This document shows, piece by piece, positions 33,040-44,015 of a stretch of DNA of 64,000 bases. Where the stretch lies: assembly GCA_963971575.1 (NCBI GenBank), contig OZ020618.1, positions 28,882,540 to 28,946,539 of the forward strand. Direction: 5' to 3'. Source of the DNA: Liopterus haemorrhoidalis. Its lineage: Eukaryota; Arthropoda; Insecta; Coleoptera; Dytiscidae. The notes beneath the pieces are model-generated. The model ran no database searches and was not told the origin of the DNA. It saw only the letters and a list, made by a program, of their open reading frames with translations. The position numbers and the translations under genes are program-made. The first letter of the stretch is position 1. Every line of letters starts with the position of its first letter.

Positions 33040-33165
33040 GTTTTTAGGATAGCAGGATTAGAAAAACGATAATAGATAGTAAACATTTTATGAAGCCACC
33101 GTAGTTGGTTTAAAGACACACAAATGTCACACTATTCGCAACTCATTAATTTCCTTAAGGTCAGG
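33040..33165 (-). repeat. Paralogous repeat: empty site for the TTAA element
   Basis: On the minus strand this reads TAAGGAAATTAATGAGTTGC, GTGTCTTTAAACCAACTACG and GTGGCTTCATAAAATGTTTA. The same sequence flanks the element at 40493-41383, with the insertion point at TTAA in the middle. Here TTAA is single and uninterrupted. Confidence 0.85.
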
Positions 33166-34100
33166 CAAGTGGGTGACACATCTGTTTCTAGTCCGAGAGA
33201 TGTAGTTAGTATCGAAGTCAAATGGGAGTGTCTATATTTCATTCATAAGTACATCAACCAATAAGAGGAATATTACGTCACAATAGAATATTTTAAAATA
33301 TCTGTTGTGATATTTGTTTGTTTTGAAAAGATGGCAACTCTATATCTATATTGCTTGCATCTAAGCTGAATGCTACTGAGTAGTTAATTGTATCTGGTAA
33401 AACAAATGAAAAAGATGATTATAAACCTTTACTTCTTTTATCTGGAACGTGACAATGATTGCTCAAAGTCAAGATCGATAGAATATAATATAATAAATAT
33501 TTTAAATTAAATGAATTTCCTACATTTTACTTAATTTAGTACATATACATTTATATATTACTTTTATTTGTATACATTTATATTTAATTTCATTCTATGA
33601 TTCCTAAGTAAGAAAAATATTGAAAATTCCTAGATATTATTGAAAAAAAAACGCCATTTTGTCGGGATTATGTCAAATATTTTTGCATTATTTCACGTAA
33701 TGCACACTGATGTGAAACGGAAAAATTCTACAGGTATTTTACTTTACAACTGAAGGCAAACAATGTATTAAAAATAAACAATGTATTTGGAATTCTCTTA
33801 TCTCGATGCTCATAATAAAAAGCAATTGTTGACAGAAGTAATTACGGCTGTTGAAGTTTTCAAATATAAATATTTTTCTATGCATAAGGTAACTGTTTAT
33901 TTATATTTAGTTACTTATAAAAATATCATCTTTCACAATCATAATAAATAGACAACTTATTATTGTTTGTAAACTGGTAAAAAAGTTATAGTTCCCAATT
34001 TTTATTAAATTAGGTCTTTTTTACTCACATATCGTTTACGAGGACCAAGCGCCGAGAAATTCAAACAAAGTCCCTATATTTTATATCTTTTCTTCAGATA
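33166..34100. other. Unassigned AT-rich interval
   Basis: No gene or repeat recognised. Confidence 0.4.
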
Positions 34101-34107
34101 TTATACC

Positions 34108-34190
34108 CAGGCCCGGTTTGACCGGGACTGTCCCGGTTTGAAGGTATGGTCCCGGCGTCCCGGCCAGTTTGTCATTTTGTCCCGGATATT
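34108..34190. repeat. GTCCCGG-rich element fragment
   Basis: CCAGGCCCGGTTTGACCGG with four further GTCCCGG-like motifs is much more GC-rich than its surroundings, similar to the ends of some hAT MITEs. The other end is not found. Confidence 0.35.
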
Positions 34191-34217
34191 TGATAAAAAT
34201 TACTAAGTGCCGAATAT

Positions 34218-34420
34218 ACCATGAGTTCAAAAAGAAATTACATAAGGGTTGGCTATGGAAAATAAAAGTAATGTCAACAGCAAACTTTAGAATTAATTAA
34301 CTGTCATCACTGTTGTTGTTGTCATAAGTTTATATTGTTTTATAAAGCTTGCAGTAGATATTATTTTATTTTTCCATAGCCAACCCTTATATAATTTCTT
34401 TTTGAATTCATGGTACATAC
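34218..34420. repeat. Inverted repeat with ~58-bp arms
   Basis: The arms (34218-34275 and 34358-34420) share ACCATGAGTTCAAAAAGAAA and AAGGGTTGGCTATGGAAAA in inverted order, around an ~85-base spacer. It is probably a MITE without a readable duplication. Confidence 0.8.
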
Positions 34421-35701
34421 AGTACAAAAAGTGCAGCTTCGGAAAATGGCGAATAGGCTTATAACTAATTATAAACAACAAAGGTTTTTTTTTTAATTTA
34501 ACGGTAGTGATAAATATTAATAATTTTTTAATAATAAGATACCAGAGATTAATATTCTGTAATTTTTAAATTCAAATATTTTTTTTGTAGAAATATTCAT
34601 TATTTTTTTTTTTATTTAATTTTTTATAAACCCGTATATTCAAATTATATCTACGTCAATACTTCTTTCGACTGATTATTCCTAGTTTAGAACTTTCGTT
34701 GAAAACTATTATATTTGATAAGAATGTAATGCCCCTTTGTACATGTGTTCTTCACGAAAATGATGTTTTCTAGAAGAAACTCTTGAGAACTTTACGGTTG
34801 TGATAAGATATTAATGTTACTGCAAGAAATGTGCCACAAACCCTTTGAATCCGTGTAAAATATAATTCATGTGACATTCTAGAAGAATTATTCATTCGAC
34901 AACACTGGTAATATATTTGATGTAAAAATGTCATCATTTTTTAATAAAAGATGTATAAAATTAAAAAACGCTTATTTTCAATTCAAAGAATTTTGTAATA
35001 AGATGAATTTTTGGGGGCGTGGTGTCGCTACGTACATCTTATAATATCTCACTTATAATTTATATAGCTAACAACAAAAATGTAGGTATATTTATATAAA
35101 AAAGTTTAGAATGAAGAAAAGATTCAAATATTGTGCATAACAATAATTGAAATTCATTACAATTAATAAAAATTCTGAAAATATATTAGATTAGATTAAA
35201 CTTTATTTAGAATTTGCTAAATAAACAGAATAAATAATACAATGTAAATCCATTAGGTATAGATTTCATATAAAACATTTAAAACTAATTCTGAACAAAT
35301 GATATGATCAATCTTATTCTAAAAGATGCAGTTACAACGTCCAATTAATAGTAAAAAATTAATTTTTATTATTTTTCTAAATAACAGTTTTTTTAATTTA
35401 AATTTAAATTGTCTTGGTCTACCTATTTCTCTTATACTAAAGTAACTTATTATAAATTACCTTAAAAAATAAATAATTCTGTGCTGCTGTAGTATTTTTT
35501 AGATTTAATGTAAAAGAATTTTTATTTCGTGTATTATAATTATAATTGAATGCTTTTATAATATTGGTATAATATTTTAGTACTAAACCAAGATTTATCT
35601 TATTAATAATAAAAAAAATAATAATAAATAATTAATTAATATACATCTAACTAATTTCATTTAAAATTGTAGAATAAATTTAAAGAATAAAACTAAATAA
35701 A

Positions 35702-36269
35702 ATGTCAGAAAATCAGTATTTCATTTTCAATATGCTTACCGATGTTTGGAACTGTAAGAAAAAATGTAGAGAGGGTTACATCAATGAATTAGAAAAGGAT
35801 AGTAAACTAGTGGGCGTTTACTATATATTACTACGTACAAAAAATTCTGACTTCACTAAATATCGGTCGCAGCACCATCTGTGGTATAAACTCGAACTAA
35901 AAAATAACATTGGTAAGATATAAACTATGAGTTTCATATACATTATTCGAATATAAAATAAACAATCATATCGAAAAAAATATTGACGTATTGTTTAAAC
36001 ATTCCTCCATCTAGACATCTAAATTTAAGAGTTATTTGAAGCTCACTAATATATTTAAAAAATTACAGAAACTTGTTACCTCATGCTTATAATTAAGTTA
36101 TTGAGCGATAAAATTTTTATTACAAATTTGTTTGAAATTAAAAATATCCTATTAGATAGAGAAAAAATTGCTGCAAAATTTGATGTATAATTAGTACTAA
36201 TTTTATTTCAGGTATGTTAGTCTTGTATAGGAAACTAAAAATCTATAGGGTTATGCGCCGCCTTAAGCT
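35702..36269 (+). CDS. Doubtful small two-exon gene candidate
   Basis: A 73-codon frame starts at AAATAAAATGTCAGAA, a favourable start context, and encodes a charged sequence beginning MSENQYFIFNMLTDVWNCKK. It contains CNCKKKC-like and HHLWYKLELKN stretches. The frame runs into ATTG|GTAAGA at 35913, a good 5' splice site. An acceptor TTTTATTTCAG ends at 36211. Splicing there keeps phase and adds MLVLYRKLKIYRVMRRLKL before TAA, for about 90 residues. I recognise no family. The region is AT-rich and surrounded by transposon debris, so chance is a serious alternative. Confidence 0.2.
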
Positions 36270-36399
36270 GTAAACGCTACGTCAAACGTTAAAACAACCA
36301 ATTAAACATATCCACAACGTACAGCCTATGGTATATTAATCTAAAAAGTTTAACACGATAAGATCTTGTCTACTGAAAGCAGAAACCTGCAAAAAATTG

Positions 36400-36475
36400 T
36401 TCGGCCGAATACGCGCGAAAACGGACGAACGATCTAAACGGCCAGTTCGACCGTTTCCGTGCGTATAGTTGCGAA
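36400..36475. repeat. GC-rich hairpin with ~30-bp arms
   Basis: TTCGGCCGAATACGCGCGAA with AACGGACGAAC faces GTTCGACCGTTTCCGTGCGT with ATAGTTGCGAA. The arms pair at most positions around a 12-base spacer. It stands out in AT-rich DNA. It may be the end of a Harbinger-like element. Confidence 0.6.
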
Positions 36476-36479
36476 TAAG

Positions 36480-38110
36480 TGCGAATGCATCCAATTTGGT
36501 TTGGATTTTTCGCAAGAATCGATATCTCAGTGTTTTTGTTTTTGCGTAAATAATCATGAATGTTGAAAATTCATTCTTGTTCATAAGAGAATGTACTGAA
36601 ACGTGTTGCATCTCATACGGAAGTATTTCAAATACTCTGGTACTCATAACTTTATAAATCACTCCATAAGTAAAAAATTAGCTGAACTGCTGTCTTTTTA
36701 TGAAGATTTCATTCACCCACTTTTGCCGTTTTCTTTGATACCTTCTTGTGATCCTCCATAACAGAGATCTTTCTTCAGGATAACTACAAGTATGAAAATA
36801 CTATGGCAGCAGACGCAAGCTTTTGCATGATTTCTGACGAACCATCTTCGCACAAATCGCAAATTGCAAATTTCTGCTTCCAATGCACGAGAGGTCTAAA
36901 ACGATATCAAATGTATAAATATTAGTCAACAGAAAAACGGACACAATATCTTTGGTCAGGTGAATCGTAATTGTAATTTTTTTGTTTTTCTTTAATTTTA
37001 CATTGCGTCCATTTTAACTTCGATGAGCGGGAGTAAAACGCTTGCAGTAAGAAAGCTTGTTTTTATATAATTTTTGCGTAAGCATATTCACAAACTTAAT
37101 GAGCTGACCGCATTTTTACTGCATTAAACAATAACCAGAAATTAAAAAAGGTTACGTTTCTAATATTTCTTCGACATAAATACAAGTAATACTTATGCAT
37201 GTATAATGGATATAATCAATTGAATATTAAAAGGAACTAAATAAAATTATTTATTATATATAATGATATGTTAACTAGATCAGATAAAATCAATATTTGT
37301 AAATTAAAATAAACAATATGCATAATATTCCTTTAGGCGTCTTTCAAAAAAAACTAAACGTCTAATTTAAATTCATATCAATATAGTATCAATATTACAT
37401 ATTACAACTTAGGCGACATTTAGCATAATTATTTGAAACTTTATCTTGATATGGTAAAAAGGTTGTAATAGTTTCCACGCGACACCTAATTACAATATAT
37501 AAAAACCATTTAAACAAAATCAAAAAATCACTACTAACTCTTTAATGCACCATTTGAAATTTGAAATTCATATTTATAAATTTATACATCTTAATAATAA
37601 GTTACTTAAGTATTATTAGTAATTATCGTTTTGTTTTCTATGCATGACTATAATTTAAGTCAGTGGTTGTGTCATACATTGCAAATTACTTTCTTCACTC
37701 AGTAATAAATAATTGTAATTGGTTGTAATTATAATAGTTGAGATTTAGTATAGAAGGAAACATTCAGAAAATATGGAATGTGTAAAAAGTTGTAATTGAA
37801 GAAGACCATGTAAAGTATTGAAGCTGTTTTAAAATTAATGATGTTGAAAATTAAAAATTGTTGCATGTTGCTACCAGTGTACTTTATGATCGTATTTAAA
37901 TTAAAAATAAACTCTTCCTCGTAATTTTATGGTAATGTCATGTCTTCGAGTTATTTTTTACTGTATTTATTTCATTACTGTAATCAGATATATCCGGAAC
38001 TACTTAGTAAATACTGCTACAAAAAATTATTCATTTCAAATTAAATCTTCACGTGCAATTGAAGACAGATAAAGTTTACTTACGTTTAAAGACGACTTTT
38101 TACGTAATAA
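36480..38110. other. Unassigned AT-rich interval
   Basis: No gene or repeat recognised. Confidence 0.4.
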
Positions 38111-38115
38111 ACCAG

Positions 38116-38230
38116 TGTTCTTCGACCCGTGGTCCGGAAAAATTCCTGCCGGTCCGCGGTATAATTCGACCGAATCATATAGATGCACACTTCTGTTCAC
38201 GAGTATATAGAAGAGGGGTCGGCAACGCGG
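38116..38230. repeat. Two abutting hAT termini
   Basis: CAGTGTTCTTCGACCCGTGG with GGTCCGCGG is a worn end of the CAGTGTTTCTCAAC family. About 55 bases on, AGGGGTCGGCAACGCGG begins another hAT type, probably the 5' end of the element that carries the transposase remnant next to it. Confidence 0.5.
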
Positions 38231-38423
38231 TGCCCGCGTAGCAATTTCTAAGTGACCGCCTAACCATGCGAAATTCTAGTTCCGAGCCGCTTTTAGTAAT
38301 AAAAGTACTATCAAGAAGTGTTATAGTTTTATAAATAAATATAATTTAATATTCATTAAATTTTATTGTAAAACTAAATTTTAAAACTATTCCCAATATA
38401 TACCCAATATGAAAGAAAGCAAT

Positions 38424-38952
38424 AATAAAAATGGTAATAGAAAATTATTGCGATGGAAATGCTACCACCCATCAATTTGCCAAACATTTTGATACATTAT
38501 TGGAAGAATTTAATACCAGATTTGAAGACTTATACGAATTGGAGGCATTTTTTACATTTTTTATTAGTCCTTTTTCTGAAAGAGAGGATGATGTAACTAA
38601 TAAAATCTCAAAATATTTCGGTATTTCCAATAAAGAGGACTTAGAATTGGAAGTTATATATTTATAACTGACAAATGACATTGAATTAAAATCACATCGT
38701 AACGAAGAAACATTCTGGAACTTGGTGAATGGGCTACCCATTGTTGAGAAAATGTGCTTTAAAATTAAAGTCTCTCTGCGCGTCGACATATGCTTGTGAA
38801 TATGTCGGTCTAATATGAAATACTTAAAATCAAAATACCGAACAGGCCTCACTGACGCTGATTTGGACCAATGCCTGAGAACTGGAAATTCTACTTATGT
38901 CCCACATTACAACGAATTGTCTGCAAATTTTCATTATCAAATATCGCATTAA
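38424..38952 (+). pseudogene. hAT transposase C-terminal remnant
   Basis: One reading frame carries EEFNTRFEDLYELEAFFTFF, ISPF, EDLELEVIYL, then a TAA, then NEETFWNLVNGLPIVEKMCF and LRVDICL. A TGA follows, then SNMKYLKSKYRTGLTDADLD and QCLRTGNSTYVPHYNELS. This is the C-terminal dimerisation region of ZBED/GTF2IRD2-like hAT transposases, where a SLFSNMK-IKSKYRTRLTDEHL motif is typical. Two in-frame stops and loss of all N-terminal and catalytic parts make it non-functional. The frame itself is intact, so decay is by point changes. Confidence 0.8.
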
Positions 38953-39233
38953 TTATCATTTTGATATTACGTATTTTTTTATGAAAATTTTAATTATTTT
39001 TATGTTTAATTTTTACCAATTAATTAATTATAATTTTTTTTAATATCCTGGTACAATAGTTTCTACAAAATTTTACCGTTTTTCTATCCTGGGGCATTTT
39101 GTAAACCTCCCAAATACAGTTCATAACTTCATCATCCGAACTCGAAAAATCTAAATCTGAATCGGATGATTCTGGATTTGATAATATTTCAAGATCCATT
39201 AAATATATCTGATATTTTTCACCCTTTCTACAC

Positions 39234-39548
39234 TAGGCTGACCAGATTTTTTTCACAGAAAAAGAGTATACTAAAAAAAAGGTTACACTCCAAAAATTCA
39301 AATAATGAGCAAAAAACAGAGGTCCTCATTCAAAAATACTAGTGACGAGCAAAAAAAAAAAAGGTCTTCACTCCCAAAATAGAACTGATGAGCAAAACAA
39401 AGGTCCTCACTTCTAAACTAGAAGTAATAAAAACAAGTGACCATCAAAAAAGAGTATATTCAGGTTTTTTTTTTTTATAAAAAGTAAGAGTATAGAAAAT
39501 ATTACTCAAAAAAGAGTATAATACTCTTAAAAAGAGTACGTCACCCTA
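39234..39548. mobile_element. hAT MITE (TAGGCTGACCAG family), copy 2, with minisatellite
   Basis: The left end TAGGCTGACCAGATTTTTTT and the right end AAAAAGAGTACGTCACCCTA are inverted repeats. The duplication is TTCTACAC / TTCGACAC (39226-39233, 39549-39556). Inside are about four units of the AAGGTCCTCACT-CAAAAT-GATGAGC minisatellite, and AAAGAGTATA motifs near both ends. Confidence 0.9.
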
Positions 39549-39556
39549 TTCGACAC

Positions 39557-40440
39557 ACAAGATAATCTCCGAACCAAATCGTAAAAAGATTCTTCACCTG
39601 GAAAGTTATCTGACATCTGTCTGACATTTAACATTTACGTCAGTCGTACTTCTTATTCTTTACGTATAAACAAATCGAACAGAAAATTAAACTCGCTGTA
39701 TGTTACCAGTTTTTAGCAGTAAACTGATAACTGCAGCGTTTTAATGCTAGCGTTTAGCAGTGTAACGCGAAGGTGCAAATCGAACATACCTATAGAATCG
39801 GAAATAAAATAAAATATATACAATTTTATCATTTGCATTATCCTACTGCTATTTTCACGAATATGACTATGTATGTGACAAATGGAGCAATAAAAACCAA
39901 TATTCGCATCTCAACTCTGTAGAAACTATTTAATGAACTTCATGTGATGCGCATTCTCGGTCGTAAAGAACCAAATGTTGCGAGATTTATTACTCTTTTC
40001 CTTTTTCTTGTTAGTATTTTTTGGAAGTAATTTAATTTGGTGTACACGTCATTATCTTATAATAAATCCCTGACATTTGTATTTTATTTTCTGAATTTAC
40101 GATCGGAGAATGTTGGCTGTAACTTTTACTAACAATAAAAGAAAGAATTAAGTCATGGTATAATTAATGATCACGTTAGTTAATTAAGTAAAATTTCGAA
40201 TACTGTACAAGACGAGTAAAAAATATTCTATCAAATGTAATTTTGTATGTCATTCCCTTTCTATGAATGAATGTAAATGGAAAAAGAACTAGCATTTCTG
40301 AAACTACTATAACATTATTTTACCGATCAAGTTTAAATCTACAAATCTTAAACTGCGTTCGGAGCTCTTTAAATTAATTGACTGTTCACTGTGCGTTATG
40401 AATATGTTTAGTAGATAGTTTTATCATTCAAGGCAGCGTT
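39557..40440. other. Unassigned interval with a Harbinger-type MITE fragment
   Basis: Nothing is recognised except TAAACTGCGTTCGGAGCTCT at 40349, one end of the palindromic Harbinger MITE family of 10747-10959, running to about 40420. Confidence 0.4.
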
Positions 40441-40446
40441 AATAGC

Positions 40447-41460
40447 TAAGGAAATTAGTGCGTTACGACGAGTGCGACATCTGTGTCTTTAAGGTACTAT
40501 TACCGTCTAGAACGCTAAAAAATGGCATATATTCAACTTTTTTTTTTTCACTTTCTTTACTATATATGGTTATCAATTTTTTTTTTAAATATAAAACAAT
40601 TCTTAAAGATTACGAAAAAAATTTTTATTTTTATTTTCTATTAATTTTACATTTTGTAGAGGGCGCTCAAATTTTCTTCTTAAAAAAACATTACTGCATG
40701 GCGGACAGTTAATCTCTGGAACGGTAAGTATGAAACATAAAATTCAAAATGCGTTACAAAAAGGAAGTGTTCTTACGTGATAGTTTACCAGAAAAATTGA
40801 AAAATCACTAAGTTAAAAAAATGACGGACATTTTAAAAATTTTTTCAAAAATCGACTTTTTATCCGACCTTTTTTCAGACTCAAAAATTTTCTATATTTT
40901 TTTTGTGGTCAAATTGTGGTAAACTATCATACAGGATATAAAAACAAACAAAATGCTTCAAAGTTTATTAAAATCGGCCCAGTAGATCCAGAGATTAACT
41001 GTCCGCCAGTTAAAAAAATATATATTCGAGAAAAACGCGTTTAAAGTTTTTTTTTTACATTTTTTTGTAAATATTGTTTTTAAAATTGATTTTTATGACT
41101 TACAATCAATTAATCGGCAATGCCTGGACCGTACAGAAGTAGACCTTCGTCCTCAAGTGCCTGATGTTGCTCCAGTAGGTCTTGCTTCTTCTCCAAGCGA
41201 CCGCTTTTCGTTGCCGCGTTGGTGCCTTTTTCTGCTAAGGAAACTCGCTCGATATCTTTTTTGATCGCGTATTCGTAAGAATTTTGATTTAATATTTTAG
41301 AAAGTTATTATTGAAGGTATAAAGAATCAAAATACGTAAAAAAAAAAATTGAGTTTTTGAAAATTCTAGACGCTAATAGTACCTTAAACCAACTACGGTG
41401 GCTTCGTGAAATGTTTATAATCTATTATCGTTTTCCTAATTCAGCTGTCCTAGATTTTTA
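40447..41460 (-). repeat. Repeat paralogous to 33040-33165, split by a TTAA element
   Basis: The flanks 40447-40492 and 41384-41460 together match 33040-33165 on the opposite strand. The interruption falls exactly at TTAA. Confidence 0.85.
40493..41383. mobile_element. 891-bp TTAA-flanked element
   Basis: GGTACTATTACCGTCTAGAA on the left and TTCTAGACGCTAATAGTACC on the right are inverted repeats of 20 bases with one mismatch. TTAA stands outside each (40489-40492, 41384-41387). The interior holds a second inverted pair, GGCGGACAGTTAATCTCTGG at 40699 and CCAGAGATTAACTGTCCGCC near 40990. At 41110-41270 there is a less AT-rich tail. No transposase is present. The TTAA target fits piggyBac or Kolobok-type elements; the ends do not start with CCC as in classical piggyBac, so the family stays open. 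Confidence 0.88.
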
Positions 41461-41639
41461 CTAACTAAACCTAACCTAAATACCTAAATTGATCATCTTT
41501 ACTGTTCGTCTTTAATTTTGGGTGAGATTTATTTTAATCGGAGCGATTACACTTTGTAAGGTTATGTAAAGGCATACAATGTGAACGTTCTCTCCGATGT
41601 AGCCTGAGATAGCCAATGTGTTTATATGTCTGTCTCATT

Positions 41640-41760
41640 AAAACAACTCTATACCTAGAAGTTTGGAAAACTATACACAATCGACAACGCATAATCTATT
41701 AAACTTGGAGCTCTGAACAGTTGATCGCTGTACCATATGACAAACTTGTTAGTGACAATC
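41640..41760. repeat. Fragment of the palindromic Harbinger MITE family
   Basis: Shares TTTGGAAAACTATACACAAT, CGACAACGCATA and GAGCTCTGAACAGTTGATCG with the copies at 43880-44015 and 57395-57552. Confidence 0.65.
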
Positions 41761-41767
41761 AGGGCCG

Positions 41768-41990
41768 GCGCGAGGGTCTGTGGCGCCCGTAGGCAAGATT
41801 TAATTGAGCGCCCCTAGGCAGGGCGTAACTAGCTTTTTTAGAGCACTGGGGAAGACCTAAAGACAAAAGGTCCTCACTTCTAAATTTTAAGTGAAGACCT
41901 AAAAAAAAAGTCTTCACACGACGTAACAAACGATTGTATTGTCTGGAACAATGCAATTGTTTGTTACGACATGTGACGTAACTGCGTTGA
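41768..41990. repeat. hAT-type end with minisatellite remnant and hairpin
   Basis: It starts CAGGGCCGGCGCGAGG, a hAT start, and GCAGGGCGTAACTAG at 41820 is a second. About one and a half minisatellite units lie at 41865-41915. At 41937-41986 a hairpin pairs CGTAACAAACGATTGTATTG with CAATGCAATTGTTTGTTACG around CTGG. No closing terminus is found, so this is likely a pile of truncated elements. Confidence 0.5.
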
Positions 41991-42604
41991 TTCGCCGACG
42001 CTAGATAACAAGGTAAATATATTTCGACACGCTCAATCTTAATGGAGAGAGAACAAAAAAGTCCTTTTTGGGTATTTTTCATGAAAATAGCGACATCATG
42101 ATACTAGGAACTGTCAAATTAAAAAATTGGTTACTATTACATAATTCGAATTTTAATATTATTTAGTGCTGTGATTTGCAGTAAATTATCCAAGTAATAA
42201 TTTACCGATTTTAAATTGATGTCTAATTATTTCGCGCGTGATAAATTTTATTTGATGCTGCTATCTATAGTGGTTGATTTTAGGCTTAGAGTTTCCGGTC
42301 AAAACTTTTGCGCCATTATTTAATATCAAGTACCATAATTCACCGCTAGGATCGTTGTTTCACATTATTATACAAATTGTATACTGTTTTGTATTGTACA
42401 GTACGAAATTCAGGGTCGGCAATTGACAAGTCTGTACCGAAAAATAACCGAGCGTTTGTTGTAATCACTTATCAATTATCACACCACAACCATGCCCGTC
42501 CTATATTACACATATATTTCCGATAATAATTATAACCGATACCAATAAAACCAGTGAAATAATATGAGTACTAAAATACTAGTATAAAAAAAAGTACCGA
42601 TACC

Positions 42605-42660
42605 GTAAGCTGCGTTCAGATCTCAGTTGACTGTTCACTTATATGTGCGCTGTAATTAAA
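42605..42660. repeat. Fragment of the palindromic Harbinger MITE family
   Basis: TAAGCTGCGTTCAGATCTCA followed by GTTGACTGTTCAC matches the end seen at 40349. It abuts the LINE fragment. Confidence 0.6.
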
Positions 42661-43400
42661 ATTTTTGTCTAAATTAATACCCAGGTATTTGACCCATTCA
42701 ATTTCTTTGTTTTTGATTTTTGGAACATTGTGCGGTCTTCGTTTTGTTATCAACATTACTTTGGTTTTAATGTCATTTAGTTTAGTTTTACATCTAATCA
42801 AATGTTTTTCTATGCCGTGTGCGGCTCTTGTTAACCTGTTCGCTATCGTATCGAGTCTCCAGGAACTAGTGTATACGGCAGAGTCGTCTGTAAAAATAGC
42901 AATATCTGTGTTTTTACATTTAGGAATATCGTTAATAATTAAACTGTGGGGAATTGGGCCTAATATGGAGCCTTGCGGTACCTACTCCTGTGTTGATTAT
43001 TTTTAGATCTGATCGTCTAAGATATGCACTAGGCAGGGCCGCCCCTACCATTTGCGGGACCTGGGGCAAAACTGGAAATGCGGGGCCCCAAAACTGGATT
43101 TGCGGGTCCCCAAAACTGGATTTGCGGGGCCCCATCTATACATATATTGAATAACGATATTTTCTTTAATATTATTAACTATTAACAAAGTACACATACT
43201 TATATTCAATGAAAATATTTTTTTTTTTTCAACTATTTATAAAACTTGGAATAATATTTTTAATGTACATATTTTATTATTTTATTACTTGACGGTCGAA
43301 GTGCGGGGCCCTTACAGGCGCGGGGCCTTACATGTCCCCGCCTAGGGGAGGCCCTGGCACTAGGAATACGTTCTGATATAAATATGAATGAATTAATTTA
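42615..43400 (-). pseudogene. LINE reverse transcriptase fragment (Jockey-like), split by a hAT MITE
   Basis: On the minus strand the frame reads FISERIPSAYLRRSDL, is interrupted by the MITE at 43034-43356, and continues VPQGSILGPIPHSLIINDIP, the conserved RT block. Then follow DIAIFTDDSAVYTSSWRLDT, with the catalytic FxDD as FTDD, then HLIRCKTKLNDIKTKVMLIT, and EIEWVKYLGINLDKNFNYSA. These are consecutive RT motifs of Jockey/CR1-type non-LTR elements. A single frame change is needed at VPQGS. The N-terminal half and the C-terminus are missing. Confidence 0.88.
43034..43356. mobile_element. GC-rich hAT MITE in the LINE fragment
   Basis: CAGGGCCGCCCCTA and TAGGGGAGGCCCTG are inverted repeats, and the 8-bp duplication GCACTAGG is perfect (43026-43033, 43357-43364). 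Near the left end GCGGGGCCCCAAAACTGGAT is repeated about three times with a 22-bp period. GCGGGGCCCTTAC repeats near the right end. It is 323 bp with no gene. Confidence 0.93.
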
Positions 43401-43879
43401 GTTTTATTATACTGGGATACATACACTGGGAATTTATATTTTATTCATTTAAATATGAGACCATTTTGCCACATCGTGATAGAGCTATTGTAGAAAATAT
43501 GAAATATTTTTTATAATGTATAATAACATAAAGAATAATATAAAGAAAAATAGTATAAATCCTGTAGCTAACTTATTATTAATTTGTTATTCAGCACTCT
43601 CAGTTAATTATTATAATTTTTAGATTTTCATATGCATAACCAAAAAATCTTTATTTATATGTTTAGACCTAGAAAATTGTAATTTCCAAACTTTTTAGTC
43701 TAAATTTTATTTTTAAAAAAATGTAAGAATAAAAAATTACATAAGATTAATTCACATTTGTGTGAACCAAAATAGAACGCATTGAAATTTTAAAATTTTA
43801 AATTTTTGAAGAAAAAATTAATATAAGGTAGGTATTAAATGAAAGCTTTTAACACGTTGATTGCCAACTATGTGATAAC

Positions 43880-44015
43880 TCGTAATTTGCGTTTTTGTCC
43901 ATTAAATTTAGAGCTCTGAACGGTTCATCGCATTACCCTATGACAAACTTGTAGTGACAATCAACAGTGTACAAGTCATAGCATATAGTCGACTAATTTA
44001 AGAGCTCTGAACGCA
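43880..44015. repeat. Palindromic Harbinger MITE family, copy
   Basis: ATTTAGAGCTCTGAACGGTT on the left and AAGAGCTCTGAACGCAGCTT on the right flank GTGACAATCAACAGTGTAC. The right end GCAGCTTAA matches the TAA-flanked end of the full copy at 10747-10959. Confidence 0.65.
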
